Shown piece by piece: positions 46,429 through 54,536 of a stretch of DNA of 57,719 nt; the first letter of the stretch is position 1; every line of letters begins with the position of its first letter. The DNA is taken from positions 1 through 57,719 of the forward strand of contig CAKPKG010000005.1 in the NCBI GenBank assembly GCA_934167165.1, in the 5' to 3' direction. The position numbers and the translations under genes were made by a program. A model generated the notes under the pieces. That model was not told where the DNA came from and did not search any database. It saw only the letters and a program-made list of their open reading frames with translations. This DNA is from an uncultured Clostridia bacterium. Lineage in GTDB: Bacteria; Bacillota; Clostridia; TANB77; CAG-508.

Positions 46429-47979
46429 TTGAGTAGAGAAGAGATTTTTTCTAAATTAAATATAAAAGATTATAATAATGAACTAGAAAAAATATTAGAA
46501 AAAAAATCTTTTTCTGAAGGTACTAAGAATATCCTTCTTAATATTTTGTATAAAATGGAAACAGCATATGAGGACTATAATAAGGTTAAAGTACATACAA
46601 ATACAAAAAAAGAAATGCTCCAAGAAATGCTATCAATAATAGAAAAAGATTGTGAAGAAATTGAATTGGTAAAGCCTAAATTAAATGAAGAAACAAAATT
46701 AGGAAAAGAAAAATACATAATTGAAGAAAGAAAAATAATTTCATATCCTAATGAAAAAAATGTATGTTACGCCTTATATAACTTAAACAGTAATAAAATA
46801 AATATTGATTCAAAATATAATTTTTTGAAAAGACCATTAGAAAAATTAATAAATAGTGGAAGGGTAAATGATACAGAAGAGATTGTAAGAGATTTTGATG
46901 GATGGTCTTGGAATGTTCTAAAAAATGAAATAGAAGATTATGTGTATAATATAGTTTTTCAAAATATAAAAATATTAGTAGGGAATGATTTCCTACAAGA
47001 GCAAATTATAAAAAGTAAACAAATAGATTTTATAGAAGAGCTAAACTTAAGACTAAAAATTAATTATGGTGAAGAATTAGCACAAAAAATAATTAAAGGT
47101 ATATACAAAATAAGTATATTAAAAGAAATAAGTAATGATAATAGAAAATTAAAAGAATTTAAAAAGCTAAATACAATAATGAAAAGAAACCTAGAAAAAA
47201 TAAGCAATAAAAAAGAGTATTTGCAAAAACTTGCTGATGAAAAAAAATTAATAAATAAAGAAATAAAAAGAATAGATGAAATAATGAGCGATAGTCAAAT
47301 ATTGCGAAAAGAGTTTATGCAAGGAAATTTGAGAAGAGAAAAGAAAATATTTAGTATTAGCGATTATACAGATTTATTGCAAAGTAGAAGAGAAAAATTA
47401 TTAATAAAGCTTAAAAAGTATAGCAAACTAATGGAACCACTAAATTATGTTCAAATGAAATTAGAACTAAAAGAAAATGTTGAACTACTTGAAGAACTAG
47501 ATTTGGATCAATACAGTGAAGAAAAATTGCATATAGAAATAATAAATTTTCAAAAGAATTTTCTACGAGCATTTAATAGAACTTTAAAAAAAGTAGAAAC
47601 AAAAAAAGAAATAATAGAGAAAATATTTGTATTTAGATATTATAAGCTAATACCTATTAATCAAGAAAAATTAATAAATGATATAGAGGAGCTAAAAAGC
47701 GAACTTAAAAAAACTGAAAAATATTTAATAACAAAAGCTTGCAATTTAAAAGCAATAAATATATTATGTAATAATGTTGAAAAAAACTATGAAATTACAT
47801 CACATATATTTAATTACAGAATAATAGATTTAGAAGAAATTATTCTAGATTTAAAAAAAGATGGCGAGAAATTTGTGCTAAAAATTTATGATGACAATGC
47901 TATTGCAGGAGCATTAAATTGTGAATATGATGAAGATTTTAATATAAAATTAAATAAAAAAACAAAATTATTTATATAA
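46429..47979 (+). CDS. Large coiled-coil hypothetical protein
   Basis: 516 residues, not recognised. TTG start with AAGAAGGGT upstream, giving SREEIFSKLNIKDYNNELEK. The middle and end are long charged helices, for example KIEYLQKLADEKKLINKEI-type repeats and ELKSELKKTEKYL, consistent with an extended coiled coil. A short structured part near 110-180 has NVCYALYNLNSN and DFDGWSWNVL. No transmembrane segment. Lies between ftsK and a nuclease gene, both within 30 bp. Confidence 0.7.
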   Translation: MSREEIFSKLNIKDYNNELEKILEKKSFSEGTKNILLNILYKMETAYEDYNKVKVHTNTKKEMLQEMLSIIEKDCEEIELVKPKLNEETKLGKEKYIIEERKIISYPNEKNVCYALYNLNSNKINIDSKYNFLKRPLEKLINSGRVNDTEEIVRDFDGWSWNVLKNEIEDYVYNIVFQNIKILVGNDFLQEQIIKSKQIDFIEELNLRLKINYGEELAQKIIKGIYKISILKEISNDNRKLKEFKKLNTIMKRNLEKISNKKEYLQKLADEKKLINKEIKRIDEIMSDSQILRKEFMQGNLRREKKIFSISDYTDLLQSRREKLLIKLKKYSKLMEPLNYVQMKLELKENVELLEELDLDQYSEEKLHIEIINFQKNFLRAFNRTLKKVETKKEIIEKIFVFRYYKLIPINQEKLINDIEELKSELKKTEKYLITKACNLKAINILCNNVEKNYEITSHIFNYRIIDLEEIILDLKKDGEKFVLKIYDDNAIAGALNCEYDEDFNIKLNKKTKLFI

Positions 47980-47992
47980 AGGAGCAAAATTT

Positions 47993-49636
47993 ATGAATAT
48001 TACTTTTTTAGGAGCAACAAAAACTGTTACAGGTTCAAACTTTTTATTAGAAGGAGCAGGAAAAAGAATTTTAATTGACTGTGGACTTTATCAAGGAAAG
48101 GCTACAGAAGAAAGAGAAAATTATGAGGATTTTGCGTATAATGTAAGTGATATAGATTATCTATTACTTACACATGCACATATAGATCACTCTGGAAGAA
48201 TTCCAAAGTTATATGTAGAAGGATATAGAAATCCAGTAATTGCAACAAAAGCAACATGTGATTTGTGTTCAATAATGCTTCCAGATAGTGGACATATTCA
48301 AGAACAAGAAAACGAATGGCAAAATAGAAAAAGAAAAAGAAAAGGACTTCCAGAGCTACCACCATTATATACAGCTCAAGATGCAATAGATTGTTTAAAG
48401 ATATTTAAACCAGTTAAATATGATGAAATAATTGAATTATCACCAGAAATACATGTTAGATTTAATGATGCAGGGCATATGCTTGGTTCTAGCATTATCG
48501 AAATATGGGTAAATGAAAATGGTGAAGATAAAAAAGTAGTATTTTCAGGTGATTTAGGAAATAATGATATGCCACTTTTAGATTCTCCAACAATGATAGA
48601 AACAACAGATTATTTAGTTATGGAATCTACATATGGAGGAAGACTTCATATAAGAAACGATGAAAAAGCGGAGTTGTTTTTGAATATAGTAGCAGAAACA
48701 TTAGATAAAGGTGGAAATGTTGTAATTCCATCATTTGCAGTAGGAAGAACACAAGAAATATTATATGAACTAAATAATTTAAAAGAACATAGAACTGATG
48801 AAGACTTTTTAGAAAAATATGATAAATTAATGAAAGCGCCAGTATATGTAGATAGCCCACTTGCAATATCTGCAACACAAATATTTAGACAAAATACAGA
48901 ATTATTTGATGAAGATGTAAGAAAACAAATAGAAAGTGGAGATAATCCATTGGAATTTCCAGGCTTACAATTTACACAAACAGCAGAAGAATCAAAAGCA
49001 CTAAATGAAAATACAACTCCATCAATAATAATATCAGCCAGTGGTATGTGTGAAGTAGGAAGAATAAAACATCACTTAAAACATAATTTATGGAATCCAA
49101 ATAGTACAATATTATTTGTAGGTTACCAAGCGCCTGGAACATTAGGAGCAAAATTAGTTTCAGGAGAAAAGAAAGTAAAAATATTTGGGGAAGATGTTGT
49201 TGTAAATGCTAGAATAGAATATATAGAAGGATATTCAGGACACGCAGACCAAGAAGGACTTTTGAATTTTGTTTATTCATTTATAACAAAACCAAAACAT
49301 ATATTCCTAGTACATGGAGAACCAGAAGGACAAAAAGTATTAAAAGAAAAATTATTAGAAACGACAGATATACCAGTAACAATACCAGAATATGGAGAGG
49401 ATTACAAACTAGACGATAAAATATCAGTAGAGTCAAGAGTTAATAGATATGATAAACAAAGATATTTAAGACTAGAAGTAATAGATAGATTATCAACATT
49501 AAAAGAAGAATTAGAAGATATGAGCTCAATGATAAAAGATGACATATTTGATGAAGATAAAAAAGACGAAGAAATAATGGCAATAAACGAAAAGATAAAA
49601 GAATTAGAACAACAAATAGTAAAAACAATTTCATAA
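47993..49636 (+). CDS. Metallo-beta-lactamase / beta-CASP ribonuclease
   Basis: 547 residues. CPSF73-like archaeal/bacterial RNase family. Motifs: GATKTVTGSNFLLE, IDCGLYQG, the metal-binding LTHAHIDHSGRIP near residue 57, FNDAGHMLGSS, FSGDLGNND, and beta-CASP motifs (PSFAVGRTQEI, SASGMCEVGRIKHHL). The C-terminal HGEP and GYSGHADQEG complete the site. It probably processes or degrades RNA in the cytoplasm. The last 80 residues are an acidic coiled tail. Confidence 0.92.
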   Translation: MNITFLGATKTVTGSNFLLEGAGKRILIDCGLYQGKATEERENYEDFAYNVSDIDYLLLTHAHIDHSGRIPKLYVEGYRNPVIATKATCDLCSIMLPDSGHIQEQENEWQNRKRKRKGLPELPPLYTAQDAIDCLKIFKPVKYDEIIELSPEIHVRFNDAGHMLGSSIIEIWVNENGEDKKVVFSGDLGNNDMPLLDSPTMIETTDYLVMESTYGGRLHIRNDEKAELFLNIVAETLDKGGNVVIPSFAVGRTQEILYELNNLKEHRTDEDFLEKYDKLMKAPVYVDSPLAISATQIFRQNTELFDEDVRKQIESGDNPLEFPGLQFTQTAEESKALNENTTPSIIISASGMCEVGRIKHHLKHNLWNPNSTILFVGYQAPGTLGAKLVSGEKKVKIFGEDVVVNARIEYIEGYSGHADQEGLLNFVYSFITKPKHIFLVHGEPEGQKVLKEKLLETTDIPVTIPEYGEDYKLDDKISVESRVNRYDKQRYLRLEVIDRLSTLKEELEDMSSMIKDDIFDEDKKDEEIMAINEKIKELEQQIVKTIS

Positions 49637-49638
49637 TT

Positions 49639-49661
49639 GTAGGGGCGTATTGCATACGCCC
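49639..49661. repeat. GTAG REP element, family B copy
   Basis: GTAGGGGCGTATTGCATACGCCC: GTAG head and GGGCGTAT / ATACGCCC stem. Confidence 0.7.
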
Positions 49662-49685
49662 AAAAATAAATTTATTGCAAATGCT

Positions 49686-49766
49686 GTAGGAACGCCGCCT
49701 TCGGTAACCTGCAATGTGCTGAGAAAATCGCCATAAACATAGGGGCAGGCACTGTGTCTGCTCTGA
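49686..49766. repeat. Two degenerate GTAG REP copies
   Basis: GTAGGAACGCCGCCTTCGGTAACCTGCAA (49686-49714) is a decayed version of the GTCGCCGCCTTCGGCGAC stem. Near 49740, TAGGGGCAGGCACTGTGTCTGCTC forms a second stem similar to the one at 52715. Confidence 0.55.
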
Positions 49767-49787
49767 ATAATTTTGAAGGAGATACAA

Positions 49788-51665
49788 ATGGAAAAATATT
49801 ATAATGATGCAATTATAGGTAATAAAGAAATAACAGCTAGTTATACAAAAAAAGGAGAACTATTAAGGGTATTTTACCCAAACACAGATTACAGACAATT
49901 TGTAGATTATTTTCATACAGGAGTAAAAATAAATGATTCAAACATGATTTATTTACATGATGACATAAACAACCAATATGAACAATACTTTACAGAAAAT
50001 ACAAATATATTAAACACAAATATACTAAATACATATTTTGAACTAAATATTTTACAAACAGATTTTGTATGCATAAATAAAAATGTAATTGTAAAAAAAT
50101 ATAAATTCAAAAACAAGAACAATATAGACTTAAATGTAAGCTTTATAATACATTCTGCTCTACTTACAAATGACAATAATCAAGTAAGTGGCTACTATGT
50201 TAATGACAGCCTAGTTCAATATATGCATGATTATACATTTTCTATTTGCTCAAATAATAAAGTCAAAGCTTCACAAATAAATAACAATGAAGCTAACATA
50301 GAAAATGGCGTAATTTGGGATAAAGATTATATAGGAATGTCAAACGATTCAAGTATTTGCTATGATTTAGGAACATTAAAACCAAATGAAGAAAAAGAAT
50401 TAGATATATATATAACAATTTCTCATGGCTCATCAATAAAAGAAATAGAAACAAAAATTACAGAAACAAAAAATATAGATGTGAAAAAAGAATTAGACAA
50501 AGCAAAAAAATATTGGGAAAAATATGTAAAAGAACATGACACAATAAAACTACCAGAATCTAATACTAAATACATGAAAAAACTAGAAAAAATATATAAA
50601 AGAACAATATTACTTTATCCATTACTTACAAATGAGTTAACAGGGGGAATATCGGCAGCAGTAGAGATAGATGAAAACCGTACAAAATGCGGAAGATATT
50701 CTTATTGTTGGCCAAGAGATGCAATATTTGTAACAAATTCATTAGATATATTAGGAATGACGAAAGAAACAGAAAAATACTACAAAACATTTTGCAAAAT
50801 GACACAAAGCAAAAATGGAATGTGGGAACAAAGATTTTACACAGATGGAAGTTTAGCTCCTTGCTGGGGATATCAAATAGATGAAACAGCAAGTGTAGTA
50901 TATGGAATTTACAACCATTATGAACATACAAAAAATGCTAAATTCTTAAAAGATACATTAAGAATGAGCGAAAGTGCTATAAAATTCTTAAAGAAATATG
51001 TAAAAAATGTTTTAGATGGAAAAGAAGAAGAGTACAAAAGTTATGATTTATGGGAAGAGAACGAGGGAATACACACATATTCACTTGCAACAATCTTTTC
51101 AAGCTTTGATGCAATGATAAAAATATACGAAATTGTAAAACCAGAGTTCGAAAAAAATAGATTGAAAATAGAAAAAATTGAAAAAGAATTACAAATATTA
51201 AGAAAATACCTAGTAGAAATTAAAAACTACATATTGAAAAATTTATATGATAATAATAAAAAAACATTTGTAAGAAACAAAGATCAAAAAATGGATATAA
51301 GTTTACTAGGATTAGTTACACCATTTAAAGTAATAACACCAAAAGAAAAGAAAATGCTAAACACATTAGAAAGAATAGAATTAACATTAAGAACATATAC
51401 AGGTGGATATTTAAGATATGAAGGAGATAACTATGCAGGAGGAAATCCATGGGTAATAGCAAACTTATGGATGGCAGAGTATTGTTTAGAAGCAGGAAAT
51501 AAAAAGAAAGCAAGAGAATGTTTTGAGTTCGTTGTAAAAACAGCGACAGAACATGGATACTTGGCAGAACAAATAGACAATAGCACAATGCAAGCAAAAT
51601 GGGTAATAGGATTAGGATGGTCACATGCGATGTTTATAGATGTATTACAAAAATTGTACAAATAA
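49788..51665 (+). CDS. GH15-family glycoside hydrolase (glucoamylase-like)
   Basis: 625 residues. Contains the GH15 features GGISAAVEIDENRTKCGRYSYCWPRDA near residue 285, DLWEENEGIHTYSLAT near 420 (catalytic Glu candidate), RTYTGGYLRYEGDNYAGGNPWV near 530, and GWSHAMF near the end. No signal peptide, so it acts inside the cell, perhaps on glycogen or oligosaccharides. ATG 49788 with GAAGGAG upstream is chosen; the frame extends to TTG 49773, which overlaps that RBS. Confidence 0.88.
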   Translation: MEKYYNDAIIGNKEITASYTKKGELLRVFYPNTDYRQFVDYFHTGVKINDSNMIYLHDDINNQYEQYFTENTNILNTNILNTYFELNILQTDFVCINKNVIVKKYKFKNKNNIDLNVSFIIHSALLTNDNNQVSGYYVNDSLVQYMHDYTFSICSNNKVKASQINNNEANIENGVIWDKDYIGMSNDSSICYDLGTLKPNEEKELDIYITISHGSSIKEIETKITETKNIDVKKELDKAKKYWEKYVKEHDTIKLPESNTKYMKKLEKIYKRTILLYPLLTNELTGGISAAVEIDENRTKCGRYSYCWPRDAIFVTNSLDILGMTKETEKYYKTFCKMTQSKNGMWEQRFYTDGSLAPCWGYQIDETASVVYGIYNHYEHTKNAKFLKDTLRMSESAIKFLKKYVKNVLDGKEEEYKSYDLWEENEGIHTYSLATIFSSFDAMIKIYEIVKPEFEKNRLKIEKIEKELQILRKYLVEIKNYILKNLYDNNKKTFVRNKDQKMDISLLGLVTPFKVITPKEKKMLNTLERIELTLRTYTGGYLRYEGDNYAGGNPWVIANLWMAEYCLEAGNKKKARECFEFVVKTATEHGYLAEQIDNSTMQAKWVIGLGWSHAMFIDVLQKLYK

Positions 51666-51680
51666 AACAATATGGGATTT

Positions 51681-51750
51681 GTAGGAGTGTATTGTATATG
51701 CCAAAAACACATTACAAACATTGTAGGGGTCGCCGCCTTCGGCGACCCGC
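51681..51750. repeat. Two GTAG REP elements in tandem
   Basis: GTAGGAGTGTATTGTATATGCC (51681-51702, degenerate stem) and GTAGGGGTCGCCGCCTTCGGCGACCC (51723-51748, perfect stem). Confidence 0.75.
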
Positions 51751-51765
51751 AATTAAGGAGAAAAT

Positions 51766-52539
51766 ATGGAAGAAGAAAATAATAAAAATAAAACAAAAAA
51801 AGAAATAAGCAATAAAAAAGCAATAATAGCAATAATTTCAATTGTAATCCTACTAGGAATTTGTGCATTTGTATATGCAAATATAATAAAAAAGGAAGAT
51901 GAATGTAAAAATAACTATCAACAAATAAATTATCAGCAACAAGGCAACTCACCTACAAGTTTTGATCCTGTACTAAGTGGCGGCGTAGTTGATGCTAAAC
52001 CCATAATCTACCTATACCCAGAAGTCGAAACAGAAGTAACAGTAGAAGTAGGAAATCCACAAAATCTAACACACACATATCCAAAATATGAAAACGAATG
52101 GAGAGTATTAGCAAAACCAAATGGAGATTTGAAAGACCTAAAAACAGGAAGAAACCTATATGCATTATATTGGGAAGGAATAAACACAGTAGAACCAAAT
52201 ATGAATGAAGGATTTATTGTAAAAGGAGAAGATACAATAGAATTCCTAGAAGAAAAATTAGCAATATTAGGATTAAATGAAAGAGAAGCAGAAGAATTCA
52301 TAGTATATTGGTTACCAAAATTAGAAAGCAATAAATATAATTTTATAAGATTCCAAAAAGAAGAAGAAATAAATAATAACATGCCATTAGAAATAACACC
52401 GAAGCCAGACACAGTAATAAGAATAGTAATGGAATTTAAAGGAATAGAAAAACCAATACAAATACAAGAGCAAAAATTAAGCACACCACAAAGAACAGGT
52501 TTCACAGTAGTAGAATGGGGCGGAACAGAAATAAAATAG
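51766..52539 (+). CDS. Membrane-anchored hypothetical protein
   Basis: 257 residues. One N-terminal membrane helix (AIIAIISIVILLGICAFVYA, about 20-39), a Gln/Asn-rich linker, then a soluble extracellular domain: KPIIYLYPEVETEVTVEVGNP, YENEWRVLAKPNGDLKDL and TGFTVVEWGG. I recall similar KPIIYLYPE domains in uncharacterised surface proteins; function unknown. It sits between REP elements and the RAYT. Confidence 0.65.
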   Translation: MEEENNKNKTKKEISNKKAIIAIISIVILLGICAFVYANIIKKEDECKNNYQQINYQQQGNSPTSFDPVLSGGVVDAKPIIYLYPEVETEVTVEVGNPQNLTHTYPKYENEWRVLAKPNGDLKDLKTGRNLYALYWEGINTVEPNMNEGFIVKGEDTIEFLEEKLAILGLNEREAEEFIVYWLPKLESNKYNFIRFQKEEEINNNMPLEITPKPDTVIRIVMEFKGIEKPIQIQEQKLSTPQRTGFTVVEWGGTEIK

Positions 52540-52570
52540 AACAAAATATGGGGGTAAAGAAAGGAATATA

Positions 52571-53132
52571 ATGCAAAAAAATACCCCTAAAAAAAGAAAA
52601 CAAATAAGGCTAAAAGAATATGATTATTCAACATCAGGATATTATTTTATAACAATATGCACACAAAACAGAAAAGAAATATTATCAAAAATAATTAATT
52701 CAAATAAAGAAAATGTAGGGGTGGGCCCTGTGTCCACCAGAAACGAACAAAATATATGCAAACAACATGTAGGGGTCGCCGCCCTCGGCGACCCGCAAAT
52801 AGAATTAACAAGAATTGGTTTAATAGTAGAAGAATATTTACAGAATTATAATAAAAAATTTAAAAATATATTTATACATGAATATATAATAATGCCAAAT
52901 CATATTCATTTTATAATAGAATTATTGGAACGGGTCGCCGAGGGCGGCGACCCCTACAATTCCTAGAATAATAAATTCATATAAATCAATAATTACAAAA
53001 AGAATAGGATATTCAATCTGGCAACGAAACTACTATGAACACATTATAAGAAATGAAAAAGAATATTACAAAATTGTTGAATATATACAAAACAACCCAT
53101 TAAAATGGGAAGAAGATGAATATTTTAATTAA
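52571..53132 (+). CDS. REP-associated tyrosine transposase (RAYT), with REP insertions and a +1 frameshift at CGG
   Basis: About 186 residues joined. RAYTs are HUH single-strand transposases that move REP hairpins. N-terminus RLKEYDYSTSGYYFITICTQNR and the HUH motif IMPNHIHFIIELLE are typical. The last part SIWQRNYYEHIIRNEKEYYK with NNPLKWEEDEYF is in another frame. Two REP-like pieces lie in frame inside the gene (52715-52741, 52769-52797), and a reversed REP at 52931-52957 adds 28 bp. Its first codon is CGG (codon 121). Skipping its C restores IPRIINSYKSIITKRIG and the rest. The catalytic Tyr (probably the YKS one) is only reached after the shift. Confidence 0.85.
52715..52741. repeat. REP-like element inside the RAYT gene (family B variant)
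   Basis: GTAGGGGTGGGCCCTGTGTCCACCAG: GTAG head and GGTGG / CCACC stem, read in frame as VGVGPVSTRNE. Confidence 0.7.
52769..52797. repeat. REP element inside the RAYT gene
   Basis: GTAGGGGTCGCCGCCCTCGGCGACCC, read in frame as VGVAALGDPQ. Confidence 0.8.
52931..52934 (+). other. CGGG +1 frameshift site 15 (RAYT codon 121)
   Basis: TTG GAA CGG in the zero frame, stop 12 codons later. Skipping the C continues through the REP as GSPRAATPT into IPRIINSYKS. Confidence 0.8.
52931..52957. repeat. Reversed REP element inside the RAYT gene
   Basis: CGGGTCGCCGAGGGCGGCGACCCCTAC, the reverse complement of the copy at 52769, inserted in the 3-prime third of the gene. With flanks it adds 28 bases, one more than nine codons. 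Confidence 0.82.
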
Positions 53133-53143
53133 AGGAGAATTAT

Positions 53144-54505
53144 ATGGCAAAACCAAGTACAGTATTTGTTTGTAGCAATTGTGGAAATGAATCTTCTAAA
53201 TGGTTTGGAAGATGTCCAGCATGCAACGAATGGAATACTTGTTATGAAGAAAAAGTTAATTTAAAATCTAGTGGAAAATCAGCTAGCAAAAAGACAGCAA
53301 CAACAGTAAAATTAGATGATGTAAAAAAGCAAGATATTGTTAGAACAAAAACAGGGTTTGGTGAACTAGATAGAGTATTAGGTGGGGGACTTGTTAAAGG
53401 CTCCCTAACTTTGCTTGGAGGAGAACCTGGTATTGGTAAGTCTACTTTGATTTTACAAATATGTGATAAAATTAAAGGCGAAGGGCAAGTCTTATATGTA
53501 TCAGGAGAAGAGTCTGCCCAACAAATAAAAATAAGAGCAGACAGATTAGGAATAAAAAACAATGATATTGTATTTTTAGGAGAAACAGATATAGATGTAA
53601 TAGAAGACGCAATATTAAAAACAAATCCAAAATTAGTTATAATAGATTCTATACAAACAATGTATTCAGACGAAATAACCTCAGGACCTGGTAGTGTTAG
53701 CCAAGTAAGAGAAATAACAGCAAGAATAATGAAAATGTGTAAACAAGAAGAAATTACAACAATAATAATTGGACATGTTACAAAAGATGGTAATATAGCA
53801 GGACCAAGGGTTTTAGAACACATGGTAGATACAGTTCTATACTTAGAAGGAGAAAGATATTTTGCTTATAGAATTTTAAGAGGAGTAAAAAATAGGTTTG
53901 GCTCAACAAATGAAATTGGAATGTTTGAAATGAACGATATAGGTATGTGCGAGATTAGCAATCCTTCTTCTGTATTATTATCAGAGAAAAATGAAAATAT
54001 AGCAGGTTCAATTGTTGTAGCAAGCATAGAAGGAACAAGACCAATACTTGTAGAATTACAAGCATTAACTTCTACAAGTGTATTTGGAATGCCAAGAAGA
54101 ACTGCAAACGGTATAGATTATAACAGACTAACGTTATTAATTGCGGTATTAGAAAAAAGGACAGGATTACCATTAGGAAACCAAGATGTATATTTAAATA
54201 TAGTTGGAGGAATAAAAATAAATGAACCAGCTTTAGATTTAGGAATAATTCTTGCAGTAAGTTCTAGTTTTAAAAATATACCAATACCAAATGATGTAAT
54301 TGCAATAGGAGAAGTTGGACTAACAGGGGAAGTAAGAAGTGTAAATCAAATAGAAAAAAGGATAAAGGAAGCAGAAAAATTAGGATTCAAAAAATGCATT
54401 ATTCCAGAAAGCAACAAAAAACTATTGAAAGATACATATAAATTAGATATAATAGGTGTGCAAAATATTATAGAAGCAATGAGATGTCTAGAATTAAAGA
54501 AATAG
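53144..54505 (+). CDS. radA: DNA repair protein RadA
   Basis: 453 residues. N-terminal C4 zinc finger (CSNCGNESSKWFGRCPACNEW), RecA-like core with Walker A GGEPGIGKSTLIL, the RadA-specific KNRFGSTNE, and a Lon-like C-terminal domain (GVQNII end, VYLNIVGGIKINEPALDLG). RadA helps branch migration and repair. The radA-disA order is conserved in Firmicutes and links repair to c-di-AMP signalling. Confidence 0.97.
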   Translation: MAKPSTVFVCSNCGNESSKWFGRCPACNEWNTCYEEKVNLKSSGKSASKKTATTVKLDDVKKQDIVRTKTGFGELDRVLGGGLVKGSLTLLGGEPGIGKSTLILQICDKIKGEGQVLYVSGEESAQQIKIRADRLGIKNNDIVFLGETDIDVIEDAILKTNPKLVIIDSIQTMYSDEITSGPGSVSQVREITARIMKMCKQEEITTIIIGHVTKDGNIAGPRVLEHMVDTVLYLEGERYFAYRILRGVKNRFGSTNEIGMFEMNDIGMCEISNPSSVLLSEKNENIAGSIVVASIEGTRPILVELQALTSTSVFGMPRRTANGIDYNRLTLLIAVLEKRTGLPLGNQDVYLNIVGGIKINEPALDLGIILAVSSSFKNIPIPNDVIAIGEVGLTGEVRSVNQIEKRIKEAEKLGFKKCIIPESNKKLLKDTYKLDIIGVQNIIEAMRCLELKK

Positions 54506-54536
54506 ATAATGTTGTAAGCTTGTGTGAGGTGATAAC

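Noticed and set aside
1119..52934. Explaining the 15 frame breaks as sequencing or assembly errors
   Set aside because: They are confined to in-frame CGG, always one extra C, always before GGR glycine, and never at homopolymers. Random error would not respect codon phase. Raw reads were not available, so this stays a formal alternative.
49639..52957. CRISPR array from the repeated GTAG elements
   Set aside because: Copies are palindromic, irregularly spaced, differently oriented and partly inside genes; there is no spacer periodicity or cas gene.
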